A program made the translations under genes and the position numbers. The notes below the pieces were generated by a model. That model ran no database searches, was not told the origin of the DNA, and saw only the letters and a list, made by a program, of their open reading frames with translations. Below are positions 1-10,110 of a stretch of DNA of 44,301 nt, in pieces; position 1 is the stretch's first letter, and each line of letters begins with the position of its first letter. The stretch spans positions 1-44,301 of the forward strand of contig PBTH01000053.1 in NCBI GenBank assembly GCA_002726495.1, written 5' to 3'. Source of the DNA: Methanobacteriota archaeon (GTDB lineage: Archaea > Thermoplasmatota > Poseidoniia > Poseidoniales > Poseidoniaceae).

Positions 1-2650
1 CGGTGAGTCCAGTAGCAGACACGCCTCCATCAACTCGCTTGTCAGCGGTAGCATTGGCAACTCCAGGTGTTGAACATCCTTGCTCATTACAAACTGCAAT
101 GGTTGCAAAGTATGTGACGCCGTGTGTTGTTTCAGATAGTTTCATCGAACGGTCTTCAGCAGGCATGTTTGGATTGTTATAGACCTCAGCAGTTCCATTA
201 GTAATGATCAAGCGAACGGCGTCTCCAGTACGAAGGGGTTCGTTTGCAAGCATGGTCCAAGTCCACTCGATAGCACCGCCTTTTTGAGCCTCAGCAGTGA
301 AGCCACTGATTGCGGCAGTAGGAATATCTCCACCTACAAGTTCACCGCCCATCAACACCATCATTCCCGCAGGAATAACGCCGCTGTTAGCAGGGATAGC
401 ATAGTTGAAAACAGATTTAGAAGCATCTTCAGTGCTGTCTTCTGCAACATCATCGAGGAGGATCCACTTTCCACTGGAATCAATGTACCATAGGTTGGTT
501 GCTTCCAGACTCTTAGCGACTGTAACCGCAAGAGATTGGGACAAGATTTCACCGCTGTTAAATGTAGTACTTGGTGCGTAATCAACAACACCTACTGCAT
601 TGTAACTGCCGCTGAACCCTTCAAGTTCAACATCTTGGTAACTGCTTAGGTCACCATCAGAAGTATCCAAAGTAAAGTTGCTCTTAGCCATGTACTGGAG
701 TGGGTATGAAACTTCGATTCCAGATGCTGTGGAGTTAAATCCGATAGCATCGTTCCAAATCTCCAACATCATCTCTTCACTCACTTCGCCGCCGTGGTTG
801 TCAGTAACAACAACAGTGACTGGGAAGTCAGTTACATAATCTGGAAGGATTGGTGTTGAACAGACAGTTCCACCCAAGGCTTGGGTGCCACCGCATCCAG
901 CGATTGATCCGCCAATGATGTTGTATTCAAAGTTCAATCCTTCTCCGGATGGGTCATCAACGTCAAAGGCAGATACCGCAAATTGCAGCATATCTTCCTG
1001 CCCTACAATGAGGTCGCCTTGATTCACAAGTTCAAAGGAGGTAATCAAAGGCAAGTTGTTGACAACATTGGAGACCATTGTACGGTCGTTGTTGCTGAGT
1101 CGCATATCGTATGCGCCAGTAGCGTCAATTGTGTATGCCTTGTTTTCCATGATCAACTCGAACTCAAAGGTGTACTCGCCTGGTTCAAGACTGGCTTCAA
1201 CACAAACGGTTGCGATGGTCTGACCTGGCCCTCCAAGGGGCTCGTATTGGTATGGAACTTCGGTTCCCTGCAGACAATCGTTAACCATACCAGTTGACAT
1301 GACGGTGGTACCGAGAGAGATTGTGTAGGAAATATTCCAGTCGTAACCGACGTTTATATCGCTTCCACGATGTTCAAGCTCTGCGTAAACACGTGAGAAA
1401 CCGACATTGAGGTCTGCTCCTGCCGAATCTTCAATGAAGTTTGATGCTTGTCCAGTCCCATCGGAATTGTATCCCTGATAGACACCCATTCGGGAGATAC
1501 GAATATCGTGATAGTTCTCAACCGCACCAGTGATTTCAGCGCTATCGGTTGCAGGACGGTCATCTCCGTTCTCGGTCACTTCACAAGAGTGTTGCCAAGT
1601 TGTGATGTTTTCATCAACAGTGAAACTTTCAACACAATCAGCGTATGGTCCATAGAGGACATAATCAATGACCGTAGCAGTCAATTCAAATCTGCTTGTG
1701 TTTTGAGTACCATCGGGAGTAATAACACCGGTATAGGTCCAAGGTGTTTGGAAATCAAGCACATGGCGGAGGTCAGAGGTGGTATCGTTAACATCAGATT
1801 CATTCTGGAAGGTAACTACTGTTTGCTCTGTTCCTGCGGTGAGCATGGTGATTCCACTGTTGGCGGTAATATCATCGTTGTTTGGTCCGCCGGTTGCAGC
1901 AGCGACAATACCATCGAGGCCGAGGCGCACCGAAACATCACGAGGAGCAAAGTTGCTTGACCCATCAGCCGTTACGGTGAGGGTATATGCCTTATCTCCT
2001 GCGCCGGTCACGGATGTGCTTCCGTCGTCCCATTCAAGGTCGACTTTAATGTCGTACCAGTCAGTGACTATAACAGCGACTTGTTGGCCGTTGTTAGCAA
2101 TGTCTGCGTCGGTAGGAGAGTCAACTGTGATGTCAACAATGTATTCACCAATAGTTGGAGTCCATACAATGTCCTGGCCTGCGTATTTTAGTGTGTATTT
2201 GCCATTACCAAGATAGGAGTTAGCAGTAAAAGGATGAGGTGTTTGGGATGAATCAAAGTCGCAAACTGAACCATCATCGCAAATAGCGTCCAAGTTTACC
2301 CACTGCAAGTCGTTTCCAGTGGTGTCCTTTGCAATGCTACCGATAACGCCAGTTGAATCGGTGTTGTACACAGTAACTGTGTAACTCAATTCATCTACTG
2401 ACGCATCACCAGCATTCTGGATGTATGCAGTAAACTTGGTCTCTTGGCCAACTTTTAGGTCGTTACGGCAACCGGTGTTGTCGCAAACTGTTTCTTTAGG
2501 TGACGTGATGGCGAGGACGGATGGATCAGCGCCTGCGCGTGCTCCTGCATCCTCAATCACCACGGTTTCTTCTAACTCGGTGAAGTCAATGCCAGCGAAT
2601 AAACTGGTTAGCATCAACAGGCCGAGAATCATAGGTGTCATATTCTTCAT
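1..2650 (-). CDS. Large secreted protein with CARDB/Ig-like repeats, partial (C-terminus beyond window start)
   Basis: Open minus-strand frame from ATG at 2650 to window edge; reads MKNMTPMILGLLMLTSLFAGIDFTELEETVVIEDAGARAGADPSVLAITSPKETVCDNTGCRNDLKVGQKTKFTAYIQNAGDASVDELSYTV...; signal peptide, then repeats of the type 'VGQ..F.A.I.N.GDA.VD.L...V'. Missing from ORF track because it has no stop inside the window. Confidence 0.85.
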   Translation of the reverse strand, partial: MKNMTPMILGLLMLTSLFAGIDFTELEETVVIEDAGARAGADPSVLAITSPKETVCDNTGCRNDLKVGQETKFTAYIQNAGDASVDELSYTVTVYNTDSTGVIGSIAKDTTGNDLQWVNLDAICDDGSVCDFDSSQTPHPFTANSYLGNGKYTLKYAGQDIVWTPTIGEYIVDITVDSPTDADIANNGQQVAVIVTDWYDIKVDLEWDDGSTSVTGAGDKAYTLTVTADGSSNFAPRDVSVRLGLDGIVAAATGGPNNDDITANSGITMLTAGTEQTVVTFQNESDVNDTTSDLRHVLDFQTPWTYTGVITPDGTQNTSRFELTATVIDYVLYGPYADCVESFTVDENITTWQHSCEVTENGDDRPATDSAEITGAVENYHDIRISRMGVYQGYNSDGTGQASNFIEDSAGADLNVGFSRVYAELEHRGSDINVGYDWNISYTISLGTTVMSTGMVNDCLQGTEVPYQYEPLGGPGQTIATVCVEASLEPGEYTFEFELIMENKAYTIDATGAYDMRLSNNDRTMVSNVVNNLPLITSFELVNQGDLIVGQEDMLQFAVSAFDVDDPSGEGLNFEYNIIGGSIAGCGGTQALGGTVCSTPILPDYVTDFPVTVVVTDNHGGEVSEEMMLEIWNDAIGFNSTASGIEVSYPLQYMAKSNFTLDTSDGDLSSYQDVELEGFSGSYNAVGVVDYAPSTTFNSGEILSQSLAVTVAKSLEATNLWYIDSSGKWILLDDVAEDSTEDASKSVFNYAIPANSGVIPAGMMVLMGGELVGGDIPTAAISGFTAEAQKGGAIEWTWTMLANEPLRTGDAVRLIITNGTAEVYNNPNMPAEDRSMKLSETTHGVTYFATIAVCNEQGCSTPGVANATADKRVDGGVSATGLT

Positions 2651-2696
2651 GTCTATACCCCCGAAGGTTCGGTATCCCTCCCCACGCCATCTGTCG

Positions 2697-2704
2697 TATT
2701 TATA
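2697..2704 (-). promoter_or_regulatory. Archaeal TATA box (TATAAATA) for the secreted protein gene
   Basis: Minus strand TATAAATA about 47 nt upstream of the ATG at 2650, consistent with archaeal TATA/TSS spacing and a short leader. Confidence 0.5.
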
Positions 2705-2846
2705 CTATAGGAAGGATGATGATAGAAAATATTGCCGATATAGTGCATTTATCGCATATAAAATGGGGCGCAGTGGCCGTCAATGAAGAAATAATAGAGC
2801 GTTGTTTTTGTAATTTTTCGCCCGCATAGAAATTACTAGATGGGGT

Positions 2847-5800
2847 TCAGATACTTCTGAGGGCTGCTGACGGAGGTATTTTTGATGCCCTTTGAGTCGG
2901 ACCGTACGTCGCAATAAGAGCGATGAGCCAACCGCAAAGAAAGAGGAACAATGTAGATGCCCAAGGGAATACAAAGGCTGCGCCTTCTGACTCCCATATC
3001 GCTTTGTAAAGGACCAAATGGAAACCGTATCCAATCAGCAATCCGTTGAGCATCCCCAATGCAGCCACCCAAGATACCTCAATGATGAAGATCGCCAATA
3101 CATGGCTTTGACGGAATCCGATAGCTCGTAGCATTCCAATCGTCATTCTCCGTTCGCTTACATTTCGGATGGTAACCACAGCGATTCCCGCGACACCAAC
3201 AATTAACCCGAGAGCAAGATATCCCTGGAAGAGGGACAAAATAGCCAAAACAAGGGATTGGATGACCATGACTTCTTCAGCGACCGTTTGAACGGAGACA
3301 CTCTCATCAGCGAGGGATTGAGCAAGAACTGAATCGAGTTCAAGTGCTGCCTGTCGGACTTGTTCGGGCTTTCCTTGGCCAGGAACATTCTCTAAACCAT
3401 CACTCCCGTTAACGGGTTGAGCATCTTCTGAAACGCTCACATACATCCGAGTTACCTCTCCCCCAAACTGCTCCTCGACCAGTTCTCCATTCATCCAAAC
3501 ACCGGGAGAGAATATGTAAGAGGACTGTTCAAGAAAGCCTCCCACCTGTACAGTTCGGGTGTTTTTTGGATTTGAAAAATCAATGAGAGAAATTGAATCG
3601 CCAATTGAAAATTGAAGCGGTACGAGTGAGGCCCCATCTGTGGATGTTTCCAATCCAAACGAAGCATCAAGGAAAACAACATTCTCAAAATTTTCAATCG
3701 CTGCCCAAGCATCTTCCTCAGTCTCACCTAATTGTTCATCCCAAGCGTAAAGTGGCAAACCCCCATGGGAAGAAAAACCTTCATCAAATCCCCTCAGGAG
3801 ATAAGGCATACGTTCTCCTGATGCATCCTCAAGATGGATCGGGGCTCGGTAAATCCGACCTACTGCATCAATGTTAGCAATTGCCTCATGCTCAATACCC
3901 CAAGAATAAGGATCGTTGTCAAGTTCTATTGGGCGTGACCTTGATGATGTGAGAAGGAGTTCAAAGTCCCCTTCTGCATCCTCCACAAATGACGAGGAAT
4001 AGGTGTCAAATTGAGCCGTGTATCCCGAAAGAACAACCACAGAAAACATGGTGATGGAAAACATGCCCATCACCACCGCTGTGCGTACTGGATGAGCAAG
4101 TGGATGAGCCAATGATACGGGTCCAACAACACCAAATTTACGGGTTATGATTTTCGATTTGGTGATACGCTGTACTGCTAGTGGAGCAATACTTGTGAGG
4201 ACCATTACCCCAGACAATACCTGAAGGAGACCCAGCACGATGAAGGTCAGTTCATCCGCAGTCATCGAAGCACGTATGGGGTCAATTGGCCCCAAAAGGA
4301 GGGTCCAAACGAGCCACAAGGTTCCAAGAGCACCGAGTGTATTTCTTGGAGAATGACGGCTCCACCGTTCCCAGAAAGGTTTTGCCGAGAGCCAAACCGG
4401 CAGTTCCCATGTCACTAAAGGAACAAAAACGAGCATAGCAAAGACTCCACTGAGGACATAAGCGGCGTAAGATAAGCCACTTGAACCGCCCCATACTAAC
4501 AATGCCGCCAAGCAAGTCAAGAAACCTCCAAGTCCGACGATTTGAACCAGGTAAACTCCCCAAGGAACTCCTTTTGCGAGAACCAAACGTCCTCCTCTTA
4601 AGGCCCTTACAATATTGAGTTGAGCATTCCAAAAAGCCGACGCCCAAAGCAATGCTATGGCCAGTAATGAGCCCCAAATCCAACCTGAGAGGAACGAATC
4701 CAATGTCCAATCAAAACGGAATGCTTGTGCGCCCACTGATGCAAAAATAGATGAAAATCCAACAGATATAAGCCATGCCAAACCAAGTCCAAGAAGTGAG
4801 CCAAGGCCACCTGCGACCACTGACAAAACCAATCCTTCTTGCACAAAGAAGGCCCTCGCATCGCTTGAACGCAGCCCTAATGCTCTTGCGATGGCAAGTT
4901 CACTGCGACGAACATCGGCTAGCAGCATGATGATTGTAAGAACAAGAAGTACACCTGCTGCGATGGTAAAGGTTCCAAAGACCAAGAACATGGCCGAGAG
5001 CAATCCGGATGATTCGGCTGCTTGACGCGCTGCGTCAACTTTCACGGCACGAACATCAAGAAATACATCGGTGATCGAACTCTGTTCGTCAAACCATGCT
5101 GTTAAGTTCATGATTGCAGCGTCCGTGTTACTTTCAGAAAATGGGCCACCCGAAATCAACAACAGTGAGCGTTGGTCTTCATCTGCGAGGGACAATTCTT
5201 CGGCGTCATCCAAGTGAATGAGCCCCAAAACAACAGACTCCAAGTCACTTAATTGTTCAAAGCCTGGTAAAGATGTGTAGACCCCATCGTTCTGCAAGAA
5301 CATTGCACTGTCGTTTCCATAGGCATATGGAATCACGCCTTTTACGGCAATGCTGAGGTTTGAATCATTGAGAGGCAGTCCTTGGAGACGACTTGAAACT
5401 GCGACATGGCCTTTGGCCACATCAAGGGTTGAGTTTTCTCCACCAAATGCCAAGAACATCTGGGGAAAACGCCCAAATCCGGGAGCATCTGACATGACTG
5501 GAAGGCGAATGGACTCAAGTTCACCAGAGGATGTATTCCATCTCAGCAACCCATGAGTTTGTGTACACCATGCACTGTTATGCACCGATAAAGTCGAGAC
5601 CTTGCCGTCACAGTTTTCATGAAGTTGAATCGTACTGCTTTCGCTTTGATTGGGCCATGTTGAACCATCGCTTTCCTCCATGACAACATTGGAAATGCCG
5701 TTGCTCTCGAAATAATTGGTGCTAAACAGACCTTCCAAACTCAGATGGACGTTTTCATCCACCATGAGGTCGTAATAAAGCACCGTTGAAGGTAAATCTA

Positions 5801-7454
5801 TTGTCAGATTGAAGGTCGTGACATCATCGTATGTTTCGCTTAAACGATGCAGGAGCAATTGTTCATCCTCAGCCTCAAGGGCCCACCAAAATCCACCACC
5901 GTATGCAACTGCTTCAACGGGATGGTCTGTATTGAACGATGCAACAGATGTATGTTCCACATCGGATTCATCTGCAAGAACCAACCCCTCATTATGAGAA
6001 AATGAGGCGGCAGTTCCATTTGCAGAAAATGCGACATCATTGAGGGCGTTGCCTTGATCGGCTTGCCACACCCATGCTTCATTTGAATCATGAAGTTGAA
6101 AACCGCCTCCTGAAAGGCCGGCGTGCCAAATTGCTGAGGTACTGTCATGGAGCAATGTTACATCGCTATCGGCTAAGGTCAGCAAGGGCTCGCCAGTTAC
6201 TGTTGCGTCAATAAGAGGGACCTGAAGTACCTCCATCATCACACCAGATGGGTAGAGAGAGGATTGGTTTTCCCGAAGGCCCCGAACATCATCGCCACTG
6301 ATTCTGCCTAAATTTGAGGAAGATGATACCGTCACAGCTCCCGTTGCTGAATCGATTGAAATGTTAAGTCCGGTATCCGATGAGGTAAAGGCTTCGTCCA
6401 AATGTTCCTTAATGCGCTGACTCGCATCCTCTACCTCCGCATCAGATAGTTGGTCATCAAGAGCAATAGATAAGCGACTTATATCGTTTCCAAGTTCTGC
6501 TAATTCTTGTGCGGTGATGAGGTCGGTGAACACAGCCGGCGATTGTGTACCCGACATGGCTCCTTGGCCTTCGTTATCTACGATAGCGGCGATGCCTACC
6601 TCACGAACACGACGGACGCGTTCTTGGTCTTCATCGGTAATGTACCAACCCATATCAGCCACATCGCCTACCTTCAGATTCAGCGCATCACTGGCCGCTT
6701 TATTGATGGCCACTTGAGGAATAACAGCTCCGTCATTGTATGCTTGTAGTGCTGAAAATCGCAGTCCTTCATCGCCACCCAAGGGCGCCCATATGCCGAG
6801 TTCGTCAACCGTTGAGTTGCGAGCGAACCACGAGATAGAAGGTTCTCCAACCCCATCCGGAGCAGTGAGACTTACCGAAGTAGCCCACCCGTATTGACGT
6901 CCCTTGAGAAGAGGTTCCAAGGAGTCATCCTCTTCCATTGAGTCCCAGGCCCGTTGGGCGGTGTCTTGTGCAAACAATACCGAAACACCCGTTTGGGGGT
7001 TCATTCCAGAGAGAAGGACGTCGGTTTCACCCCATGAAGCCTCCACCTCATATCCAACTGTGGCATCAAGCGAATCACCAACGACCAATGAAGAAGTGAT
7101 GATCGAAGAGGCGATAACAAGGCCTGCGACCATCAATACCGATTGTCTGCGCCTTCGCCGAATGTTTTCCCATGCCAGCCTCCACACGACAAGCCGTTGC
7201 GGAATCAAAAGAGGTTGAAGCAATGTGAGAGAAACGATGCCTGTAAGAAGTCCACCCATGAAGGCATTCAACGTCGATAGGCCGAGCCAATGCAATAGCC
7301 AAAGTGCAACAATTGAATCTACAGAAGGGCCGAACAACAGGAGGGTTTTCCCCCCTAAAGAAAGCGAAGAAAGGCGCCCTGTAGCAAGCAATGCCACCGT
7401 ACTCAGTGCGATAACCAGCACCATGAGAAGGATGGCGGAAAGGAACAGACTCAT
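2847..7454 (-). CDS. ABC transporter permease, FtsX/MacB-like, with large extracytoplasmic insertion
   Basis: Multi-TM protein with two FtsX-like permease modules (e.g. LSAMFLVFGTFTIAAGVLLVLTIIMLLADVRRSELAIARALGLRSSDARAFFVQEGLVLSVVAGGLG; VTIRNVSERRMTIGMLRAIGFRQSHVLAIFIIEVSWVAALGML). Start set to MSLFLSAILL, giving ATGA overlap with the ATPase stop at 7451. Confidence 0.85.
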   Translation of the reverse strand: MSLFLSAILLMVLVIALSTVALLATGRLSSLSLGGKTLLLFGPSVDSIVALWLLHWLGLSTLNAFMGGLLTGIVSLTLLQPLLIPQRLVVWRLAWENIRRRRRQSVLMVAGLVIASSIITSSLVVGDSLDATVGYEVEASWGETDVLLSGMNPQTGVSVLFAQDTAQRAWDSMEEDDSLEPLLKGRQYGWATSVSLTAPDGVGEPSISWFARNSTVDELGIWAPLGGDEGLRFSALQAYNDGAVIPQVAINKAASDALNLKVGDVADMGWYITDEDQERVRRVREVGIAAIVDNEGQGAMSGTQSPAVFTDLITAQELAELGNDISRLSIALDDQLSDAEVEDASQRIKEHLDEAFTSSDTGLNISIDSATGAVTVSSSSNLGRISGDDVRGLRENQSSLYPSGVMMEVLQVPLIDATVTGEPLLTLADSDVTLLHDSTSAIWHAGLSGGGFQLHDSNEAWVWQADQGNALNDVAFSANGTAASFSHNEGLVLADESDVEHTSVASFNTDHPVEAVAYGGGFWWALEAEDEQLLLHRLSETYDDVTTFNLTIDLPSTVLYYDLMVDENVHLSLEGLFSTNYFESNGISNVVMEESDGSTWPNQSESSTIQLHENCDGKVSTLSVHNSAWCTQTHGLLRWNTSSGELESIRLPVMSDAPGFGRFPQMFLAFGGENSTLDVAKGHVAVSSRLQGLPLNDSNLSIAVKGVIPYAYGNDSAMFLQNDGVYTSLPGFEQLSDLESVVLGLIHLDDAEELSLADEDQRSLLLISGGPFSESNTDAAIMNLTAWFDEQSSITDVFLDVRAVKVDAARQAAESSGLLSAMFLVFGTFTIAAGVLLVLTIIMLLADVRRSELAIARALGLRSSDARAFFVQEGLVLSVVAGGLGSLLGLGLAWLISVGFSSIFASVGAQAFRFDWTLDSFLSGWIWGSLLAIALLWASAFWNAQLNIVRALRGGRLVLAKGVPWGVYLVQIVGLGGFLTCLAALLVWGGSSGLSYAAYVLSGVFAMLVFVPLVTWELPVWLSAKPFWERWSRHSPRNTLGALGTLWLVWTLLLGPIDPIRASMTADELTFIVLGLLQVLSGVMVLTSIAPLAVQRITKSKIITRKFGVVGPVSLAHPLAHPVRTAVVMGMFSITMFSVVVLSGYTAQFDTYSSSFVEDAEGDFELLLTSSRSRPIELDNDPYSWGIEHEAIANIDAVGRIYRAPIHLEDASGERMPYLLRGFDEGFSSHGGLPLYAWDEQLGETEEDAWAAIENFENVVFLDASFGLETSTDGASLVPLQFSIGDSISLIDFSNPKNTRTVQVGGFLEQSSYIFSPGVWMNGELVEEQFGGEVTRMYVSVSEDAQPVNGSDGLENVPGQGKPEQVRQAALELDSVLAQSLADESVSVQTVAEEVMVIQSLVLAILSLFQGYLALGLIVGVAGIAVVTIRNVSERRMTIGMLRAIGFRQSHVLAIFIIEVSWVAALGMLNGLLIGYGFHLVLYKAIWESEGAAFVFPWASTLFLFLCGWLIALIATYGPTQRASKIPPSAALRSI

Positions 7455-8155
7455 TCCTCCTCGGTCCCAGGTTTGCGTTGGTCGTTGACCACCAAGCCGT
7501 CGCTCATCGAGATGATTCGCTGGCATTGTTTTGCAATCTGAAGGTCGTGCGTGACAATAAGAAACGTCGTGTTGAGTTCCCTGTTCATATCACGAAGGAG
7601 TTGCATCACTTCTTCTGATGTGGAAGTGTCTAGATTTCCCGTAGGTTCATCGCACAGAATAATCGATGGTTTGTGTACAATAGCACGAGCAACGGCAACC
7701 CGTTGTTGCTGACCTCCGGAGAGTTCTGCTGGCCGGTGATGTGCTCTGTCCGACAAGCCAACCCTGCCGAGCGCCGCCAATGATTCATTGCGAGCATCTG
7801 TGGGAGATTCACCCAAGAGAAGCAGAGGAAGTTCAACATTTTCTACTGCCGAGAGGACCGGTAGCAAATTAAAATCCTGAAATATAAATCCAAAATGTTC
7901 TGCCCGTAAATCGGTACGTGCATTGTCTGAAATACCGTAGAGAGGCGCACCGTTGACCGAAACATTGCCCGAAGAGGGCTCGTCAATTCCAGACAATATG
8001 TTCAGCAGTGTTGTCTTCCCACATCCCGATGGACCCATGACTGCAACCATGTCACCGTTACGAATGTGAAGGTCAACACCACGAACGGCTTGGACCGTTG
8101 ATTCGCCGGCTTGGTAGAGTTTCCACAGGGCTGTAGCCTCAAGAGCGGGTGTCAT
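7451..8155 (-). CDS. ABC transporter ATP-binding protein (LolD/MacB type)
   Basis: Walker A GPSGCGKTTLL, signature LSGGQQQRVAVARAI, Walker B IILCDEPTGNLD, followed by TFLIVTHD; overlaps the permease start. Confidence 0.95.
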   Translation of the reverse strand: MTPALEATALWKLYQAGESTVQAVRGVDLHIRNGDMVAVMGPSGCGKTTLLNILSGIDEPSSGNVSVNGAPLYGISDNARTDLRAEHFGFIFQDFNLLPVLSAVENVELPLLLLGESPTDARNESLAALGRVGLSDRAHHRPAELSGGQQQRVAVARAIVHKPSIILCDEPTGNLDTSTSEEVMQLLRDMNRELNTTFLIVTHDLQIAKQCQRIISMSDGLVVNDQRKPGTEEE

Positions 8156-8206
8156 ATTTACCGCAAAGAGAACTGCGTTGATAAAGTCCTGCCCATACGC
8201 AGCACC

Positions 8207-8461
8207 ATGACTGAATCAAACTCAGAGGTCAGCATTAGCATCCTGGCATTTGGTCAATTATCAGAACGATTGGGTGGAAGGGAGCATACGCATCAACTTC
8301 CAGCGGGTTCAACGGTTCGTATGCTGCTTGAACATCTTGATTTGGACGAGTGGATCACATTTGGACTGACCGTCGCCATCAATGGTGAGCGATGTGGAGT
8401 GGATCAGAAATTGAACGCCAACGATGAGGTCGCCCTGTTACCACCTGTAAGCGGCGGATAA
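8207..8461 (+). CDS. MoaD/ThiS-family ubiquitin-like small protein
   Basis: MTESNSEVSISILAFGQLSERLGGREHTHQLPAGSTVRMLLEHL...INGERCGVDQKLNANDEVALLPPVSGG; beta-grasp pattern and C-terminal GG. Confidence 0.85.
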   Translation: MTESNSEVSISILAFGQLSERLGGREHTHQLPAGSTVRMLLEHLDLDEWITFGLTVAINGERCGVDQKLNANDEVALLPPVSGG

Positions 8462-8532
8462 GGCCAATCTGATGAGATTTAGAGGAAAGGCTTCAACAAC
8501 GGGAAGCACCAGCGGTCACATGAGGAAGCAGT

Positions 8533-8847
8533 ATGGCCTTCACACCCGGTCCCCTTGAACTCGTTATTCTCCTTGGTTTGTTTTTCCTTTTGTTTGGTGC
8601 ACAACGCCTTCCAGAAATGGCGAACGCCCTCGGACGCTCAAAAGGTGAATTCCAGAAAGGTCTCGCCGAAACAACACAGATTGGCGACCCGGTGAAAACT
8701 GTAGTTGACCTTGAAGCCGGTGGCCGAACTCCTGAACAGGTGCTCATGGACCGTGCCAAAGCGGTTGGAATTGACCCCGCAGGAATGGCCATTGAAGAAC
8801 TTGAAAAGAAAGTGTCTGCACTTGAAGCTCTCGAAGAAACCGAATGA
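8533..8847 (+). CDS. tatA: Sec-independent translocase TatA-like protein
   Basis: N-terminal TM followed by FGAQRLPEMANALGRSKGEFQKGL amphipathic helix typical of TatA/MttA/Hcf106. Confidence 0.85.
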   Translation: MAFTPGPLELVILLGLFFLLFGAQRLPEMANALGRSKGEFQKGLAETTQIGDPVKTVVDLEAGGRTPEQVLMDRAKAVGIDPAGMAIEELEKKVSALEALEETE

Positions 8848-8853
8848 AAAGAT

Positions 8854-9354
8854 TCAACGCTTTTTCATCCGCTTGATTTCGGTTGGAGAACCGCATCGTT
8901 CACATTCACCAACCGCACCTCGCTTGGAACGCTTTGCATCGGAAGGAACGGGGAATGTTGCTCTACAACCGGTGCACCTCAATTCCCACATCCATACTTG
9001 CCCTGCGCCTTTGGTATTGACTGAACGAACCTGACCGCCGTGATTTTTGTACGCATTTTGGAGCCGGTAATCGTCGGTTACCAATTCAAGTGACAGGCCA
9101 ACTGCCAAGGCAAGCACATCCAAGTCCACGTCGGAAAGTCGTGGTAAGTCACCGCTTATTGAAGCAACTGATTTGGCCTGCTCAAGCCAATCTTTTGGGA
9201 CTGCACGCCACTCAAGTTGTGCTGATTCAAGAAGCAAAGAGCGAGTCTCGCTGACCGAAGCAAGTTCTTCCTGTTGTGAAAATGCACAAATCCCTCCGCG
9301 CAACTCCTGAACAGGCCAGTGGAGCAATGCTGCTGTGTCGAGCACCCGGTTCAT
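8854..9354 (-). CDS. nob1: Nob1-like endonuclease (PIN domain + Zn ribbon)
   Basis: MNRVLDTAALLHWP...; LSDVDLDVLALAVGLSLELVTDDYRLQN (PIN acidic residues); C-terminal ribbon CTGC...CERCG. Confidence 0.85.
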   Translation of the reverse strand: MNRVLDTAALLHWPVQELRGGICAFSQQEELASVSETRSLLLESAQLEWRAVPKDWLEQAKSVASISGDLPRLSDVDLDVLALAVGLSLELVTDDYRLQNAYKNHGGQVRSVNTKGAGQVWMWELRCTGCRATFPVPSDAKRSKRGAVGECERCGSPTEIKRMKKR

Positions 9355-9431
9355 GCTACGGACACGAGAATCACCATGATGAAGACACCGTTCACCCCTA
9401 TCTTCTTCAAAGAAGTCCATCTGCGACGAAT

Positions 9432-10043
9432 ATGGGTTGGAAAGAACAAACGCTTGAGTTGTTCGAAATATTCGGCCCAGCATCCCTCGCTGTCGTTTCA
9501 TTTACCGAAGCAATCATCCAACCTGTACCTCCGGATCTTCTCTACATGCCAATGCTGGTAAATGCAATTGGAGATACACCGCTTGTTGTCTGGTTGTGGT
9601 TGGTTGTCACGGTCTCGTCGGTGCTGGGTTCACTTGTTGGTTATTACATCGGTAAAAAGTGGGGTACATCGCTGATGGTCCGATTTGGCCAAGAACGGCA
9701 TCTCTTGAAACTTGAACAACTGACGCTTCGATATGGCTCGTGGGGCATATTCATAGCAGCATTTTCTCCGATTCCATACAAAGTATTGGGGTGGATGGCT
9801 GGAATGGGTCACATGAAGCACAAGCCGTTTATCCTTGCAGGATTTTTTGGCAGGGGATTGCGTTTCGGCCTTGAAGCGATTTTGATTGGATTGTACGGAA
9901 GCCAAGCATTGAACCTGCTCAATTGGCTCCTTGACAATGAAATCATGCTCGCAATAGCCCTTATTCTTGGATTCGCAGTGTTGGTCTATGCATGGCAATG
10001 GTGGAACAATCTTGATTCAAACGGCACAGCCTCAACAGAGTGA
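9432..10043 (+). CDS. DedA/VTT-domain (SNARE-associated) membrane protein
   Basis: SFTEAIIQPVPPDLLYMPMLV...SSVLGSLVGYYIGKKWG...AFSPIPYKVLGWMAGMGHM...FFGRGLRFGLEA; pattern of VTT family. Start chosen at MGWKEQTLELF. Confidence 0.8.
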   Translation: MGWKEQTLELFEIFGPASLAVVSFTEAIIQPVPPDLLYMPMLVNAIGDTPLVVWLWLVVTVSSVLGSLVGYYIGKKWGTSLMVRFGQERHLLKLEQLTLRYGSWGIFIAAFSPIPYKVLGWMAGMGHMKHKPFILAGFFGRGLRFGLEAILIGLYGSQALNLLNWLLDNEIMLAIALILGFAVLVYAWQWWNNLDSNGTASTE

Positions 10044-10110
10044 ACACTCCAATGATGCATGAGTCATGACGGGAACGGTTATCAAGAGGGGGCAGGTGGG
10101 CCAAAATGGC

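Noticed and set aside
1448-2216. Plus-strand ORFs of 170 and 145 aa
   Set aside because: They lie antisense to the continuous secreted-protein frame; composition looks like reverse-complement translation and no motif is recognisable.
2650-2680. Small CCGAA-GG-TTCGG palindrome upstream of the secreted protein ATG
   Set aside because: Only 5 bp with a 2-nt loop; too weak to claim as a regulatory structure.
4657-5025. Plus-strand 122-aa ORF
   Set aside because: Antisense to the ABC permease; no domain signal.
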